Shown here: piece by piece, positions 15,169-22,432 of the stretch
How positions within the stretch are numbered: position 1 is the stretch's first letter
Layout: every line of letters begins with the position of its first letter
DNA from: an uncultured Collinsella sp.
GTDB lineage: Bacteria > Actinomycetota > Coriobacteriia > Coriobacteriales > Coriobacteriaceae
NCBI GenBank assembly: GCA_900752015.1
Contig: CAADTZ010000053.1
Location: 1-37,753 of the forward strand
DNA length: 37,753 nucleotides
Reading direction: 5' to 3'
Notes under the pieces: generated by a model
Told to the model about the DNA's origin: nothing
Seen by the model: the letters and a program-made list of their open reading frames with translations, nothing else
The model's database searches: none
Made by a program: the position numbers and the translations under genes

Positions 15169-16137
15169 ATGAACGTTTCACAAGCACTCGAATACGAGCG
15201 CCAGCCGTTTATCCCCATGTTTATCTATGGCGATCACGGTGCCATGGAGTCCGAGCGCCAGAAGGGCGAAGAGGCCCTCAAGGTGCTCGAAACCGAGTAC
15301 TTTACCGCTGAGGGCGACCCCGGCTTCGACTTTGCCACCGTGCGCGACCTGGCCGACCGCAACCGCGACCTGTGCGACCAGATCGGCGAGGCGCGTCTAC
15401 GCAACGTGACGCCCGCGACGCTTTCGCGCGGTCTGTCCGATGCCGACACCTGCGCCGCCATCGGCAAGATGCAAAAGCGCACCGCCGCGTCCGTCATGCG
15501 CGAGATCCGCGGCGCCCGCGACGCGCTCGGCGTGGCGTACGCCCGCAAGCCTATCCAGGGCACGGTGCTCGGCATCGACATCGAGACCACCGGCCGTGCA
15601 CCCGAGCGCGGCTACATCATCAACGTCGGCTGGGAGATCATGGATCTCACCAGCGACGCCGTCCCGCACGACGCCGAGGCACACTACTGCGGCCTGCCCG
15701 ATATCTACCGCGGCGAGGATGTGCCGCTGTCGAATATCCACCACATCACCTGGGACGACATCGACGGCAAAACGCCCTTCCGCGAGAACAAAGAGCTGCA
15801 AAAGCAGCTGCTCAAGCTTATGAAGAAGTACCCGTACATGGCACACAACGCCGCCTTTGAGGACAGCTGGTTCAAGATCCACCTGGACGGCTACGCCGAG
15901 GCACGCCGCGCGGGTAAGATTATCGTCATCGACTCGCGCCAGATTTGCCGCAGCTTGGACGCCGACGTGCGCTCGCTCCCCCGCGAGTCCGCCCCCGCTG
16001 CGCTCGAGAACTGGGCGCGCCGCCGTGGAACCCTCGCCGCCGACGCCAACGAGCAGCATCTGGGCCTGGACGACACCGACCTCATGCTCCGCACGGTTCA
16101 GGCCGAGTTCAACCTCAAGAACCTGTTTGCCAAGTAG
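15169..16137 (+). CDS. DEDDh 3'-5' exonuclease family protein (DnaQ/RNase T-like)
   Basis: A 322-residue protein; ATG 15169 follows AAGGAG by 8 bases. The first 130 residues are a charged helical region of unknown role. The nuclease domain begins at VLGIDIETTGRAPERG (Asp137, Glu139), continues with MAHNAAFEDSWF (226-235, third acidic residue) and ends with the HLGLDD motif (His297 and Asp302), giving a complete DEDDh set. Such enzymes trim DNA or RNA ends in repair, proofreading or RNA turnover. The N-terminal extension is not one I recognise and may provide substrate choice. Not obviously in an operon. Confidence 0.85.
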   Translation: MNVSQALEYERQPFIPMFIYGDHGAMESERQKGEEALKVLETEYFTAEGDPGFDFATVRDLADRNRDLCDQIGEARLRNVTPATLSRGLSDADTCAAIGKMQKRTAASVMREIRGARDALGVAYARKPIQGTVLGIDIETTGRAPERGYIINVGWEIMDLTSDAVPHDAEAHYCGLPDIYRGEDVPLSNIHHITWDDIDGKTPFRENKELQKQLLKLMKKYPYMAHNAAFEDSWFKIHLDGYAEARRAGKIIVIDSRQICRSLDADVRSLPRESAPAALENWARRRGTLAADANEQHLGLDDTDLMLRTVQAEFNLKNLFAK

Positions 16138-16488
16138 AAACGTCTACGACAAACTCCGGCGTAGATCACGAGCGGCCTCGCAGCGGGAAACCCCGCAGCG
16201 GGGCCGCCCTACGTTCCACAGATAGATCTGCCATCACAAATTCTGAACCCTCATTTTGAACGATTTCGGCCAATTCCCGACACGCAATTCGTTGTCGGAT
16301 GGTGATGCATCGATATCAAATGTGCAGCAATTGAGTATTTCTATGCTATAGCCGAGCTGCGAAAACGTTTATTTATGGCATACCAACCCATAATTGCGTC
16401 AAGCTTTTGGACAGCATTTGGTTAGACCTCTAAAACGGCTTTTCCACTCAGCGCCATCAACACGGCATTAGCTGACACGATATATACC
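16138..16488. other. Intergenic region, A/T-richer toward the right, no gene seen
   Basis: It contains a nested GC hairpin just after the exonuclease gene (16172-16207) and then about 270 bases clearly richer in A and T than the surroundings. At 16319-16341 there is a diverged copy of the GTGCA/GAGTATT motif that recurs in the inverted repeats downstream of the next gene. No further reading frame is supported. Confidence 0.6.
16172..16207 (+). terminator. Hairpin after the exonuclease gene
   Basis: GCGGCCTCGC (16172-16181) pairs with GCGGGGCCGC (16198-16207) with one wobble, and an inner GCGGG/CCCGC stem continues it. There is no T-run, so it is either a factor-dependent terminator or a stabilising 3' structure. 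Confidence 0.5.
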
Positions 16489-17679
16489 ATGAGTATCGTA
16501 TTGTCACATACCACTGCAAAAGCGGTCTACCAGGCCGCGCATTCGGTGTCTGCGAAAGGCATCGAGTCCTGTAACCCTGCCGCGATTTACGGATCATGTC
16601 CCACCGGAACGCTCCTTGACGCAGCCGCAGAATGGCTCACCAAACATGATGTTTCCCTCGACGCAAATGATTCCCTCGAGGTGATGGTGTTTCATCGCAG
16701 GAATGCGCGCTATGCAATGAACTGTCAATGCCACGTTTCTTCAAAACGATTCTCGAACTCACGCTTTATAGAGCTCAAAGATGGCATCTTCATTGTTGGC
16801 GTTGAGCTTTGCGCACTTCAGGCCGCCTCCTATCTCCCTTTTCGCGAACTGGTGGAGTACTACTTTGAATTGTGCAGCGCTTACTCCCTTGGAACCGACT
16901 CTTCCACCTCCTATACCGAGCGTTTCGCGCTCACCTCGACCGAGAGGTTAAAGCAGTTCTTTAATTCCATTACCAGATGCGACGGTTTGGCCCTTGCCCG
17001 AAAGGCGATCCAATGTGTACGCGACGGATGCCGGTCTCCCATGGAAACGGCATTTGTCATGATGCTAACGCTGCCCAAAAGCGAAGGAGGGCTTGGTATT
17101 AAGGGAATTGAGACCGATTACGAGGTGCAGGTCACCGCCGCCGCAAAGAATCTCACGAGACGCAAAAAGTTCTTTATGGATGCGTATCTAAAGAAATCTC
17201 GCACAGACATTGAATACAACGGTTTTTATCATGACGCGGAAGAAGACCGCGCCATCGATGAGGAACGCAAGAATGCGCTTGCGTCCATGGGATACGGAAT
17301 CATCACCGTCAGCCGTTATTCCTTTATGCATGCCAGCTCTTTCGTTAGGGTCATGGAAGCAATCCAGCGGAAAGAGGGCGTACGCCCCTCGCGTCTACCA
17401 AAAGACTTTCAAATCATGCAAGAGGACCTGAGACAGTTTGTGCTCAGAAGGTTTATAGAAGAGAAAAGGCGAATTCAGAAGCAGCTTCGCCAGGATTCCG
17501 AAGAGCGCCAACGAATCGACCTCGAAAAAGCAACGCTCGAAGGCATCACGCTGGATGACCCGACAATTAATGAAGTTCTGGCAATCGATGACATGCAGAC
17601 TGTCGAATCCGACAGCCCATCATTTGCCCAAACAAGCAGCCTCGCGCCCGAGGGCAGGATCTTCGGGGCCGGAAGCTAG
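16489..17679 (+). CDS. Orphan protein with AbiEi-like N-terminal region and DUF559/PD-(D/E)XK-like nuclease region
   Basis: A 396-residue protein from ATG 16489 with no clear ribosome site, in DNA with many A/T-ending codons unlike its neighbours. Residues 1-130 resemble, by pattern, the AbiEi-like regulator region fused to nucleases in actinobacteria: a basic VMVFHRRNARYAM strand, then FIELKDGIFIVGVELCALQAA. Residues 183-290 look like a DUF559/Vsr-type endonuclease fold: CRSPMETAFVMML (Glu186), DAYLKKSRTDIEYNGFYHD (Asp231, Glu242, His248), and NALASMGYGIITVSRYSF. The last 100 residues are charged helix. No toxin partner is adjacent. A defence or mobile-element role is plausible but unproven. 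An inverted-repeat element follows. Confidence 0.5.
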   Translation: MSIVLSHTTAKAVYQAAHSVSAKGIESCNPAAIYGSCPTGTLLDAAAEWLTKHDVSLDANDSLEVMVFHRRNARYAMNCQCHVSSKRFSNSRFIELKDGIFIVGVELCALQAASYLPFRELVEYYFELCSAYSLGTDSSTSYTERFALTSTERLKQFFNSITRCDGLALARKAIQCVRDGCRSPMETAFVMMLTLPKSEGGLGIKGIETDYEVQVTAAAKNLTRRKKFFMDAYLKKSRTDIEYNGFYHDAEEDRAIDEERKNALASMGYGIITVSRYSFMHASSFVRVMEAIQRKEGVRPSRLPKDFQIMQEDLRQFVLRRFIEEKRRIQKQLRQDSEERQRIDLEKATLEGITLDDPTINEVLAIDDMQTVESDSPSFAQTSSLAPEGRIFGAGS

Positions 17680-18025
17680 ACCGGCTAACAAGGTGGGTAC
17701 CCTAGCGATGTGCAAAATTGCGAGTATTCAGCAGGGTCGGGTGTCTATCACCCTCGAGTGGATCCAAATGTGGAGCGAAATCACTCTTGCGTGAGAGCGT
17801 TAGGCAACATTTGAGGAAGAACTCATCGGATTAACACCCTAAGATAACTCTTGAACTGCATTATATGACCTGCAATAAATTAGCGGACCCCCTATAGTTG
17901 CAGAATACTCCATTTTTTGCACGGCACGAGGGTACCCACCTTGGCATCGACTATCAAAAAACGCTCAGTCCGGGATCTCGTCCACTATTCCCCATCATTT
18001 TGTACAACGAATTACCTGAACGTCA
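17680..18025. other. Intergenic region with a long inverted repeat, no gene seen
   Basis: The space between the AbiEi-like gene and the ArsR promoter is A/T-rich and mostly occupied by the 255-bp inverted-repeat element (17689-17943). No reading frame with a ribosome site is visible on either strand. Confidence 0.6.
17689..17943. repeat. 255-bp element with 44-bp imperfect terminal inverted repeats
   Basis: The left end (17689-17732) and the reverse complement of the right end (17900-17943) agree at 35 of 44 positions without gaps. Shared blocks are CAAGGTGGGTACCCT, GTGCAAAA and GAGTATTC in the same order and spacing. The 167 bases between hold no gene. This is the form of a non-autonomous transposable element or of a very long hairpin. 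A related GTGCA/GAGTATT stretch lies before the AbiEi-like gene (16319-16341). Confidence 0.7.
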
Positions 18026-18085
18026 TTGACATATGAACATGCACTCATATAATCGAAAGTAAATTATATGAGCGCATGTTCATAT
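18026..18085 (+). promoter_or_regulatory. ArsR-regulated consensus promoter with two operators
   Basis: TTGACA (18026-18031) and TATAAT (18048-18053) are both perfect consensus hexamers, 16 bases apart. ATATGAACATGCACTCATAT (18031-18050) fills the spacer, and its near-exact reverse complement ATATGAGCGCATGTTCATAT lies at 18066-18085 over the transcription start. The sites look like SmtB/CzrA-type operators, so the gene is probably autorepressed until zinc or a similar metal is in excess. Confidence 0.85.
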
Positions 18086-18099
18086 GAAAGGATATTGCA

Positions 18100-18465
18100 A
18101 TGAGCATCCGCGTTGATGAAACGAAACTCGACATCGAGGCCACCGAACCCGCGATCCCGACCACCTGCTCGCCCGAGGACCTTCCCGACGAGGAGCTTCT
18201 CTACGACCTCGCCGACCTGTTCAAGGTCTTCAGCGACACCACGCGTATCAAGATCCTTTACGCCCTCATGGGCCGCGAGCTCTGCGTGGCAGACATCGCC
18301 GAAGCGACCGAAACCTCGCAGTCCGCGGTGTCGCACCAGCTGCGCACACTCAAGCAGTCGCACCTGGTTAAATTCCGGCGTGACGGGCGCAATATCCTCT
18401 ACTCGCTCGCCGACGACCACGTCTACACCATGCTCAACCAGGGCATGAGCCATATCTGCGAATAG
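18100..18465 (+). CDS. ArsR/SmtB family metal-sensing repressor (alpha5 zinc-site type)
   Basis: A 121-residue winged-helix protein from ATG 18100, with AAAGGAT 7 bases upstream. LADLFKVFSDTTRIKILYAL (37-56), ELCVADIAEATETSQSAVSHQLRTLK (60-85, recognition helix) and RRDGRNILYSLADDHVY (wing) are typical. The C-terminal helix carries Asp105-x-His107 and His118-x-x-Glu121, the same spacing as the SmtB/CzrA alpha5 zinc ligands. The alpha3 CxC pair of CadC/ArsR is missing (only Cys62). It should therefore respond to zinc or cobalt rather than arsenic. It sits first in a module with an HMA protein and a P1B ATPase, all near copies of the same operator. Confidence 0.93.
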   Translation: MSIRVDETKLDIEATEPAIPTTCSPEDLPDEELLYDLADLFKVFSDTTRIKILYALMGRELCVADIAEATETSQSAVSHQLRTLKQSHLVKFRRDGRNILYSLADDHVYTMLNQGMSHICE

Positions 18466-18527
18466 CAACCAACCACGGTACCAGCGCGGCCTGCACCCAA
18501 GCCGCAAAAACGGGAAAGGAACCCACC

Positions 18528-18746
18528 ATGAAAAAGCAGTACAAGCTCGATGAGATCGATTGCGCCAACTGTGCGCGCGAGCTTCAGGACGAGTTGGCCA
18601 AGCTCGAGGGCGTCAAATCCGTTTCGGTCAACTTTATGACCCAGAAGTTGACGCTCGAGGCCGATGACGCCGAGTTCGACGAGGTCCTCGACCGCGTTGT
18701 GGAGTTCACCGCCGACGCCGAGCCGGACTGCGAGATCATTCTCTAG
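18528..18746 (+). CDS. Small heavy-metal-associated (HMA) domain protein
   Basis: A 72-residue single HMA domain with ribosome site GGAAAGGA 7 bases before ATG 18528. DCANCARELQ carries the metal-binding CxxC at Cys12 and Cys15, and GVKSVSVNF and EADDAEFDEVLDRVV complete the ferredoxin-like fold. It probably passes metal to the following P-type ATPase, which lacks its own HMA domain: the metallochaperone and pump are split into two genes. It is 62 bases downstream of the ArsR gene and likely on its transcript. Confidence 0.92.
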   Translation: MKKQYKLDEIDCANCARELQDELAKLEGVKSVSVNFMTQKLTLEADDAEFDEVLDRVVEFTADAEPDCEIIL

Positions 18747-18767
18747 CCAAGGTTTACGCCAACCTGC

Positions 18768-18791
18768 AAGGCCGCGCTTGCTGCGGCCTTT
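18768..18791 (+). terminator. Attenuator-like hairpin between the HMA and ATPase genes
   Basis: AAGGCCGC (18768-18775) pairs with GCGGCCTT (18783-18790), then a short TT. The weak T-run suggests partial termination. With the separate operator just downstream, the ATPase may be expressed both by read-through and from its own promoter. Confidence 0.6.
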
Positions 18792-18803
18792 GCTCGCGAA
18801 ATT

Positions 18804-18823
18804 ATATGAGCGAATGTTCATAC
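18804..18823 (+). promoter_or_regulatory. Third copy of the ArsR operator, before the ATPase gene
   Basis: ATATGAGCGAATGTTCATAC differs from the operator at 18066-18085 at two of 20 positions. It lies 23 bases before the ATPase start codon, next to a plausible TATATG -10. This places the pump under direct control of the sensor as well. Confidence 0.8.
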
Positions 18824-18846
18824 ATTCAAATGGGAGGATACGAGTC

Positions 18847-20799
18847 ATGGCCACCGCCGACCCCAAAAAGAAAAAGAAGAAGCGCAAGAAAAAAGAATCA
18901 CTCGAGCATAAGCGCAACCGCATCCTGGTAGCGCTGGGCATTTTTGCCGTGGTGTACGCCCTCGATGAGCTCGGCACCCTCACTGCCGCATTCGGCACCC
19001 CGGGCGACATCTACGCCAGCTTTGTGCTGTTCCTCGTGCCGTTTTTGATTGCCGGCTACGACGTACTGCAAAAGGCATTCAATAACATCCGCCGCGGCAA
19101 GGCCTTCGACGAGAGCTTCCTCATGGCCGTCGCGACCATCGGCGCGTTTGCCATGGTGCTCTTCCCCGATACCGACCCGCACATGGCCGAAGGCGCCGCC
19201 GTCATGCTGTTCTACCAGGTCGGCGAGCTGTTTCAGGCGTACGCCGTGGGCAAGAGCCGCAAGTCGATCAGTGCCATGATGGACATCGCGCCCGACTACG
19301 CTAACGTCGAGCAGCCCGACGGCACACTCGAGCAGGTCTTCCCCGATGACATCGCCGTCGGCACCGTGATCGTGGTCAAGCCCGGTGAGCGCGTGCCTAT
19401 CGACGGCGTCATCGTCGAGGGCGAAACCCAGCTCGACACCGCCGCTCTCACGGGCGAGTCAATCCCCCGCCCCGCCAAGTCCGGCGACGACATCATCAGC
19501 GGCTGCATCAACATGACGGGCCTCATCCACGTGCGCACCACCAAGCCCTTTGGCGAGTCCACCGTCGCACGCGTCCTGGAGCTCGTGGAAAATGCCAGCG
19601 AAAAGAAGGCGCGCACTGAGAACTTTATCACGCGCTTCGCCCGCGTCTACACGCCCGCCGTCACCGGCGCTGCCGCGGTACTCACGCTCGGCGGCGGCTT
19701 GGTCACCGGTGCCTGGTCCGACTGGATCCTGCGCGGCCTGACCTTCCTGGTCGTCAGCTGCCCGTGCGCGCTCGTGATTAGCGTCCCGCTCAGCTTCTTT
19801 GGCGGCATTGGCGGCGCATCCAAGCTGGGCGTCCTCATCAAGGGTTCTAACTACCTCGAGACGCTCGCCGATGTGGACACCGTCGTCTTTGACAAGACCG
19901 GCACGCTCACCAACGGCACGTTCTCGGTGGTCGCGGTGCACCCCGAGGCTGGCTATACCGAGCAGTCGTTGCTCGAGGTCGCAGCCCTTGCGGAGTCGTT
20001 CTCCGATCACCCCATCGCGCAGTCCGTGCGTGTCGCCTACCAGGGCGAGGTCGACCCCAAGCGCGTAAGCGACTCCACCAACGACGCGGGCCATGGCGTG
20101 ACGGCGATTATCGACGGCAAGCGCGTCATCGTCGGCAATGCCAAGATGCTTGCTGTGGCCGGTATCGAAGCGCCCAATTGCGAGATCGTCGGCACCATCC
20201 TCCACGTGCTGGTCGATGATACGTACGCCGGCCACATCGTAATTGCCGACACCATAAAGACCGATGCCGAGCAGACGATTCGCGACCTGCACGCCGCCGG
20301 CGTCAAGCGCACCGTCATGCTCACGGGCGACCGCGAGGAAGTGGCTGCTGCGGTGGCCAAGCAGCTGGGGCTCGACGAGTTCCACGCGCAGCTGCTGCCG
20401 GGCGACAAGGTCGAGCGCGTCGAGGCATTGCTGGCAGCCGAATCGGGCAAGGGCAAGCTCGCCTTTGTCGGCGACGGCATCAACGATGCGCCCGTGCTCA
20501 CCCGCGCAGACGTTGGCATTGCCATGGGCGCTATGGGTTCCGACGCCGCGATTGAGGCCGCCGACGTGGTGCTCATGGACGACAAACCGTCCAACATCTC
20601 CCGCGCGATCCGCGTGGCGCGCAAGACCATGTCGATTGTTTGGCAGAACATCATCTTTGCGCTGGGCATTAAGCTGCTGATTTTGGTGCTGGCAGCGCTC
20701 GGCATCGCCAACATGTGGCTTGCCGTGTTCGGCGACGTAGGCGTGGCGATCATCGCCATCCTGAACGCCATGCGCGCGATGGGTGTCAAGAACCTGTAG
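18847..20799 (+). CDS. Zn/Cd/Pb-type P1B ATPase (metal efflux pump, no N-terminal HMA domain)
   Basis: A 650-residue P1B ATPase from ATG 18847 with GGGAGG 9 bases upstream. The N-terminus is a lysine-rich tail (KKKKKKRKKK at 7-16), not an HMA domain. Family motifs are all present: LTGES at 201-205 (actuator), SCPCALV with Cys305 and Cys307 (metal path), DKTGTLT with phosphorylated Asp349, SDHP with His388, TGDREE at 493-498 and GDGINDAP at 542-549. MWLAVFGDVG supplies Asp630 in the last helices, typical of the ZntA/CadA zinc group. It pumps metal out of the cell. The preceding HMA protein probably delivers the ion, and the ArsR sensor controls it. Confidence 0.93.
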   Translation: MATADPKKKKKKRKKKESLEHKRNRILVALGIFAVVYALDELGTLTAAFGTPGDIYASFVLFLVPFLIAGYDVLQKAFNNIRRGKAFDESFLMAVATIGAFAMVLFPDTDPHMAEGAAVMLFYQVGELFQAYAVGKSRKSISAMMDIAPDYANVEQPDGTLEQVFPDDIAVGTVIVVKPGERVPIDGVIVEGETQLDTAALTGESIPRPAKSGDDIISGCINMTGLIHVRTTKPFGESTVARVLELVENASEKKARTENFITRFARVYTPAVTGAAAVLTLGGGLVTGAWSDWILRGLTFLVVSCPCALVISVPLSFFGGIGGASKLGVLIKGSNYLETLADVDTVVFDKTGTLTNGTFSVVAVHPEAGYTEQSLLEVAALAESFSDHPIAQSVRVAYQGEVDPKRVSDSTNDAGHGVTAIIDGKRVIVGNAKMLAVAGIEAPNCEIVGTILHVLVDDTYAGHIVIADTIKTDAEQTIRDLHAAGVKRTVMLTGDREEVAAAVAKQLGLDEFHAQLLPGDKVERVEALLAAESGKGKLAFVGDGINDAPVLTRADVGIAMGAMGSDAAIEAADVVLMDDKPSNISRAIRVARKTMSIVWQNIIFALGIKLLILVLAALGIANMWLAVFGDVGVAIIAILNAMRAMGVKNL

Positions 20800-20815
20800 C
20801 GTTCGTGGGCTGTCC

Positions 20816-20942
20816 GGCCGGGGCCGGGCTTGGTTTTGAAAACGTCCTCGCGCATGAGGCCCGTCTTTCCTGCTCCTGCGGAGCAACGGAAAGGCGGGCC
20901 TCGCGCTGCGGAGTGTTTTCAAAACCAAGCCCGGCCCCGGCC
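20816..20942. repeat. 127-bp giant hairpin with perfect 28-bp outer arms
   Basis: Positions 20816-20843 and 20915-20942 are perfect reverse complements (28 bp). A symmetric 12-base internal loop follows, then a 15-bp stem (20856-20870 with 20888-20902, one G-T wobble) and a GCTCC/GGAGC tip with a TGC loop separated by small bulges. It lies between convergent ATPase and DtxR genes and could terminate both, but the size is far beyond an ordinary terminator and there is no T-run. Confidence 0.85.
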
Positions 20943-21078
20943 TGCATTGACACAGCTGGCGGTTCTTGGGCATCGCTTGCTGGCGGGGTTCCTTAGCTGA
21001 AATGGACTTGGCCGAAAGGGCCGCTGGTCCCGGTCGCTGGTTCGCGCTTTGCGTGAACTCCGCGCCACTGTGGGTCAG

Positions 21079-21468
21079 TTAGGCTTCCGTTGTTGAACCC
21101 GCCACATCTTCCCGTCCCAGCATCGATCTTAGCTTCTCAAAGCTCTCCTCGCTCAGACAATGCTCCATGTGGCAGCCCTCTTGCGACGCGACCTCAGCCG
21201 AAACACCCGCATCCTCCAGCAGCCCCACGAAAAAGCAGTGACGCTCCCACATTTGGCGAGCGACCTCCAGACCACGCTCCGTCAGATGAACGTCGCGCTT
21301 GCCCATTTCGACATAGCCGCTGTTCTCCAGCATCGCCATGGCCTTGGAAACGCTCGCCTTGGTTACGCCGAGGTGCTCCGCAACGTCGATCGAGCGCACG
21401 ATGCCCTGACGTTCCGACAGAACGTAGATCGATTCGAGATAGTCTTCTCCGGATTCACGTAGGGCCAT
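21079..21468 (-). CDS. DtxR/MntR family metal-dependent transcriptional regulator, short form
   Basis: A 129-residue protein. I choose ATG 21468 (AAAGGCGG upstream) and not the longer frame, since the extension reads as promoter DNA. GEDYLESIYVLSERQG at the start, DVAEHLGVTKASVSKAMAML (winged helix) and VHLTERGLEVARQMWERHCF are typical. Metal ligands are visible: the acidic N-terminal GEDYLE, the histidine of ERH, and GCHMEHCLS, which has the Cys-x-x-Glu-His arrangement of DtxR rather than the MntR pattern. The C-terminal SH3-like domain of DtxR/IdeR is missing. It probably represses metal genes when iron or manganese is plentiful. Its own promoter region has three AGTT(A/G)(G/C)CC boxes. Confidence 0.9.
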   Translation of the reverse strand: MALRESGEDYLESIYVLSERQGIVRSIDVAEHLGVTKASVSKAMAMLENSGYVEMGKRDVHLTERGLEVARQMWERHCFFVGLLEDAGVSAEVASQEGCHMEHCLSEESFEKLRSMLGREDVAGSTTEA

Positions 21469-21490
21469 GGGCCGCCTTTCGCGATGATTG

Positions 21491-21575
21491 CTAGTTAGCC
21501 TTTGGATACTTTTCACAGCATACTTTACCGCAAAAGTTGCCCATGTCTTACTACTTTGTCTAAAAGTTAGCCGTG
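21491..21575 (-). promoter_or_regulatory. Three AGTT-type boxes upstream of the DtxR-family gene
   Basis: CTAGTTAGCC (21491-21500), CAAAAGTTGCCCATG (21531-21545) and AAAAGTTAGCCGTG (21562-21575) share an AGTT(A/G)(G/C)CC core similar to iron-box half-sites. The middle box is nearly identical to one before the metal exporter (15085-15099). Autoregulation is the simplest reading. Confidence 0.5.
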
Positions 21576-21595
21576 TTTCACAAAACGTGCGGGAC

Positions 21596-21633
21596 GAAAA
21601 CAAAATGGGGACGCCCCGCAAGGAGTGTCCCCA
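21596..21633 (-). terminator. Terminator after the Cof-type phosphatase gene
   Basis: TGGGGAC (21606-21612) pairs with GTCCCCA (21627-21633), and on the minus strand the stem is followed by ATTTTGTTTT. It lies just past the HAD gene stop and would end the ABC-F/HAD transcript. Confidence 0.7.
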
Positions 21634-21655
21634 GGCGCCGGGTGCCGATCCACAG

Positions 21656-22426
21656 TTACATCAATCCAAAGTGCTTCGCGGCGTTGTAGATGCCGTCATC
21701 GTCCACGGCGGTCGTTACGTAGGTCGCTGCGGCCTTCACGGTATCCTGCGCGTTGCCCATGGCCACACTTGTGCCCACGGCCGAGAACATCGACAGGTCG
21801 TTCTCGCCGTCGCCAAAGGCAATCGCTTCACTCGCGTCGATGCCCAGGCGCTCGAGCGTCGCCGCCACGCCCAGGTCCTTGCCGCCGTTAGCGGGAATAA
21901 TGTCGCAGAACAGGTCGCACCAGCGCGTGGTGAGCGAATGCGACACGGCGTCGGTCACGATATGTTCGTCGGCCGGGTCCACAAAGGCGCAAAACTGGTA
22001 GACCGGTGCGTCAAAGGCGTGCTCAAACGGCTCCTCGTGGTAGACGATTCCCGCGTTGCTGCCAGCCGTCACCACGCGCTCGGACAGGCGGTTCACAAAC
22101 GAGTTCTCGCCCTGCATGCACAGCGAGTCGTAGCGCCCCTGCGCCACCTGGTCCACAATCACCGCAACGTCGTCCGGATCGATCGGACAGCTGCGGTAAA
22201 CCCCCTCGGCATCAAAACAGTGCTGACCCGAGAGCGTAATGTACGCATCCCAGCCCAGGTCGAACAGCCAGTCCGGCATCTGGTAGGTCGGGCGACCCGT
22301 GGCGATCACGCATGCGATCCCCTGCTCGTGAAAGCTGTCGAGCACCTGCTGCGCCGACGCCGGAATCCGGTGGGTCTTAAAGCTCAGCAGCGTGCCGTCG
22401 ATATCGAAAAACGCGGCTTTGATCAT
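21656..22426 (-). CDS. Cof-type HAD-IIB family sugar/nucleotide phosphatase
   Basis: A 256-residue HAD phosphatase. FFDIDGTLLS near residue 6 has the nucleophile Asp and the acid Asp, VIATGRP near 40 is motif II, and NGGKDLGVAATLERLGI with IAFGDGENDLSMF near 180-210 gives motifs III and IV. The cap domain in between is of the type C2B (Cof) form. Such enzymes dephosphorylate sugar phosphates, pyridoxal phosphate or flavin precursors. The start ATG 22426 is 7 bases from the ABC-F stop, with GAGGAG inside the end of that gene, so the two genes form one operon. Substrate unknown. Confidence 0.92.
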   Translation of the reverse strand: MIKAAFFDIDGTLLSFKTHRIPASAQQVLDSFHEQGIACVIATGRPTYQMPDWLFDLGWDAYITLSGQHCFDAEGVYRSCPIDPDDVAVIVDQVAQGRYDSLCMQGENSFVNRLSERVVTAGSNAGIVYHEEPFEHAFDAPVYQFCAFVDPADEHIVTDAVSHSLTTRWCDLFCDIIPANGGKDLGVAATLERLGIDASEAIAFGDGENDLSMFSAVGTSVAMGNAQDTVKAAATYVTTAVDDDGIYNAAKHFGLM

Positions 22427-22432
22427 CCTCGT

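Noticed and set aside
18664..18846. Extension of the ATPase frame upstream to 18664
   Set aside because: It overlaps the HMA gene in another frame and crosses the hairpin and operator; ATG 18847 has its own GGGAGG site.
19459..20973. A 504-codon open frame opposite the P-type ATPase
   Set aside because: It is the antisense shadow of a gene with every P1B motif.
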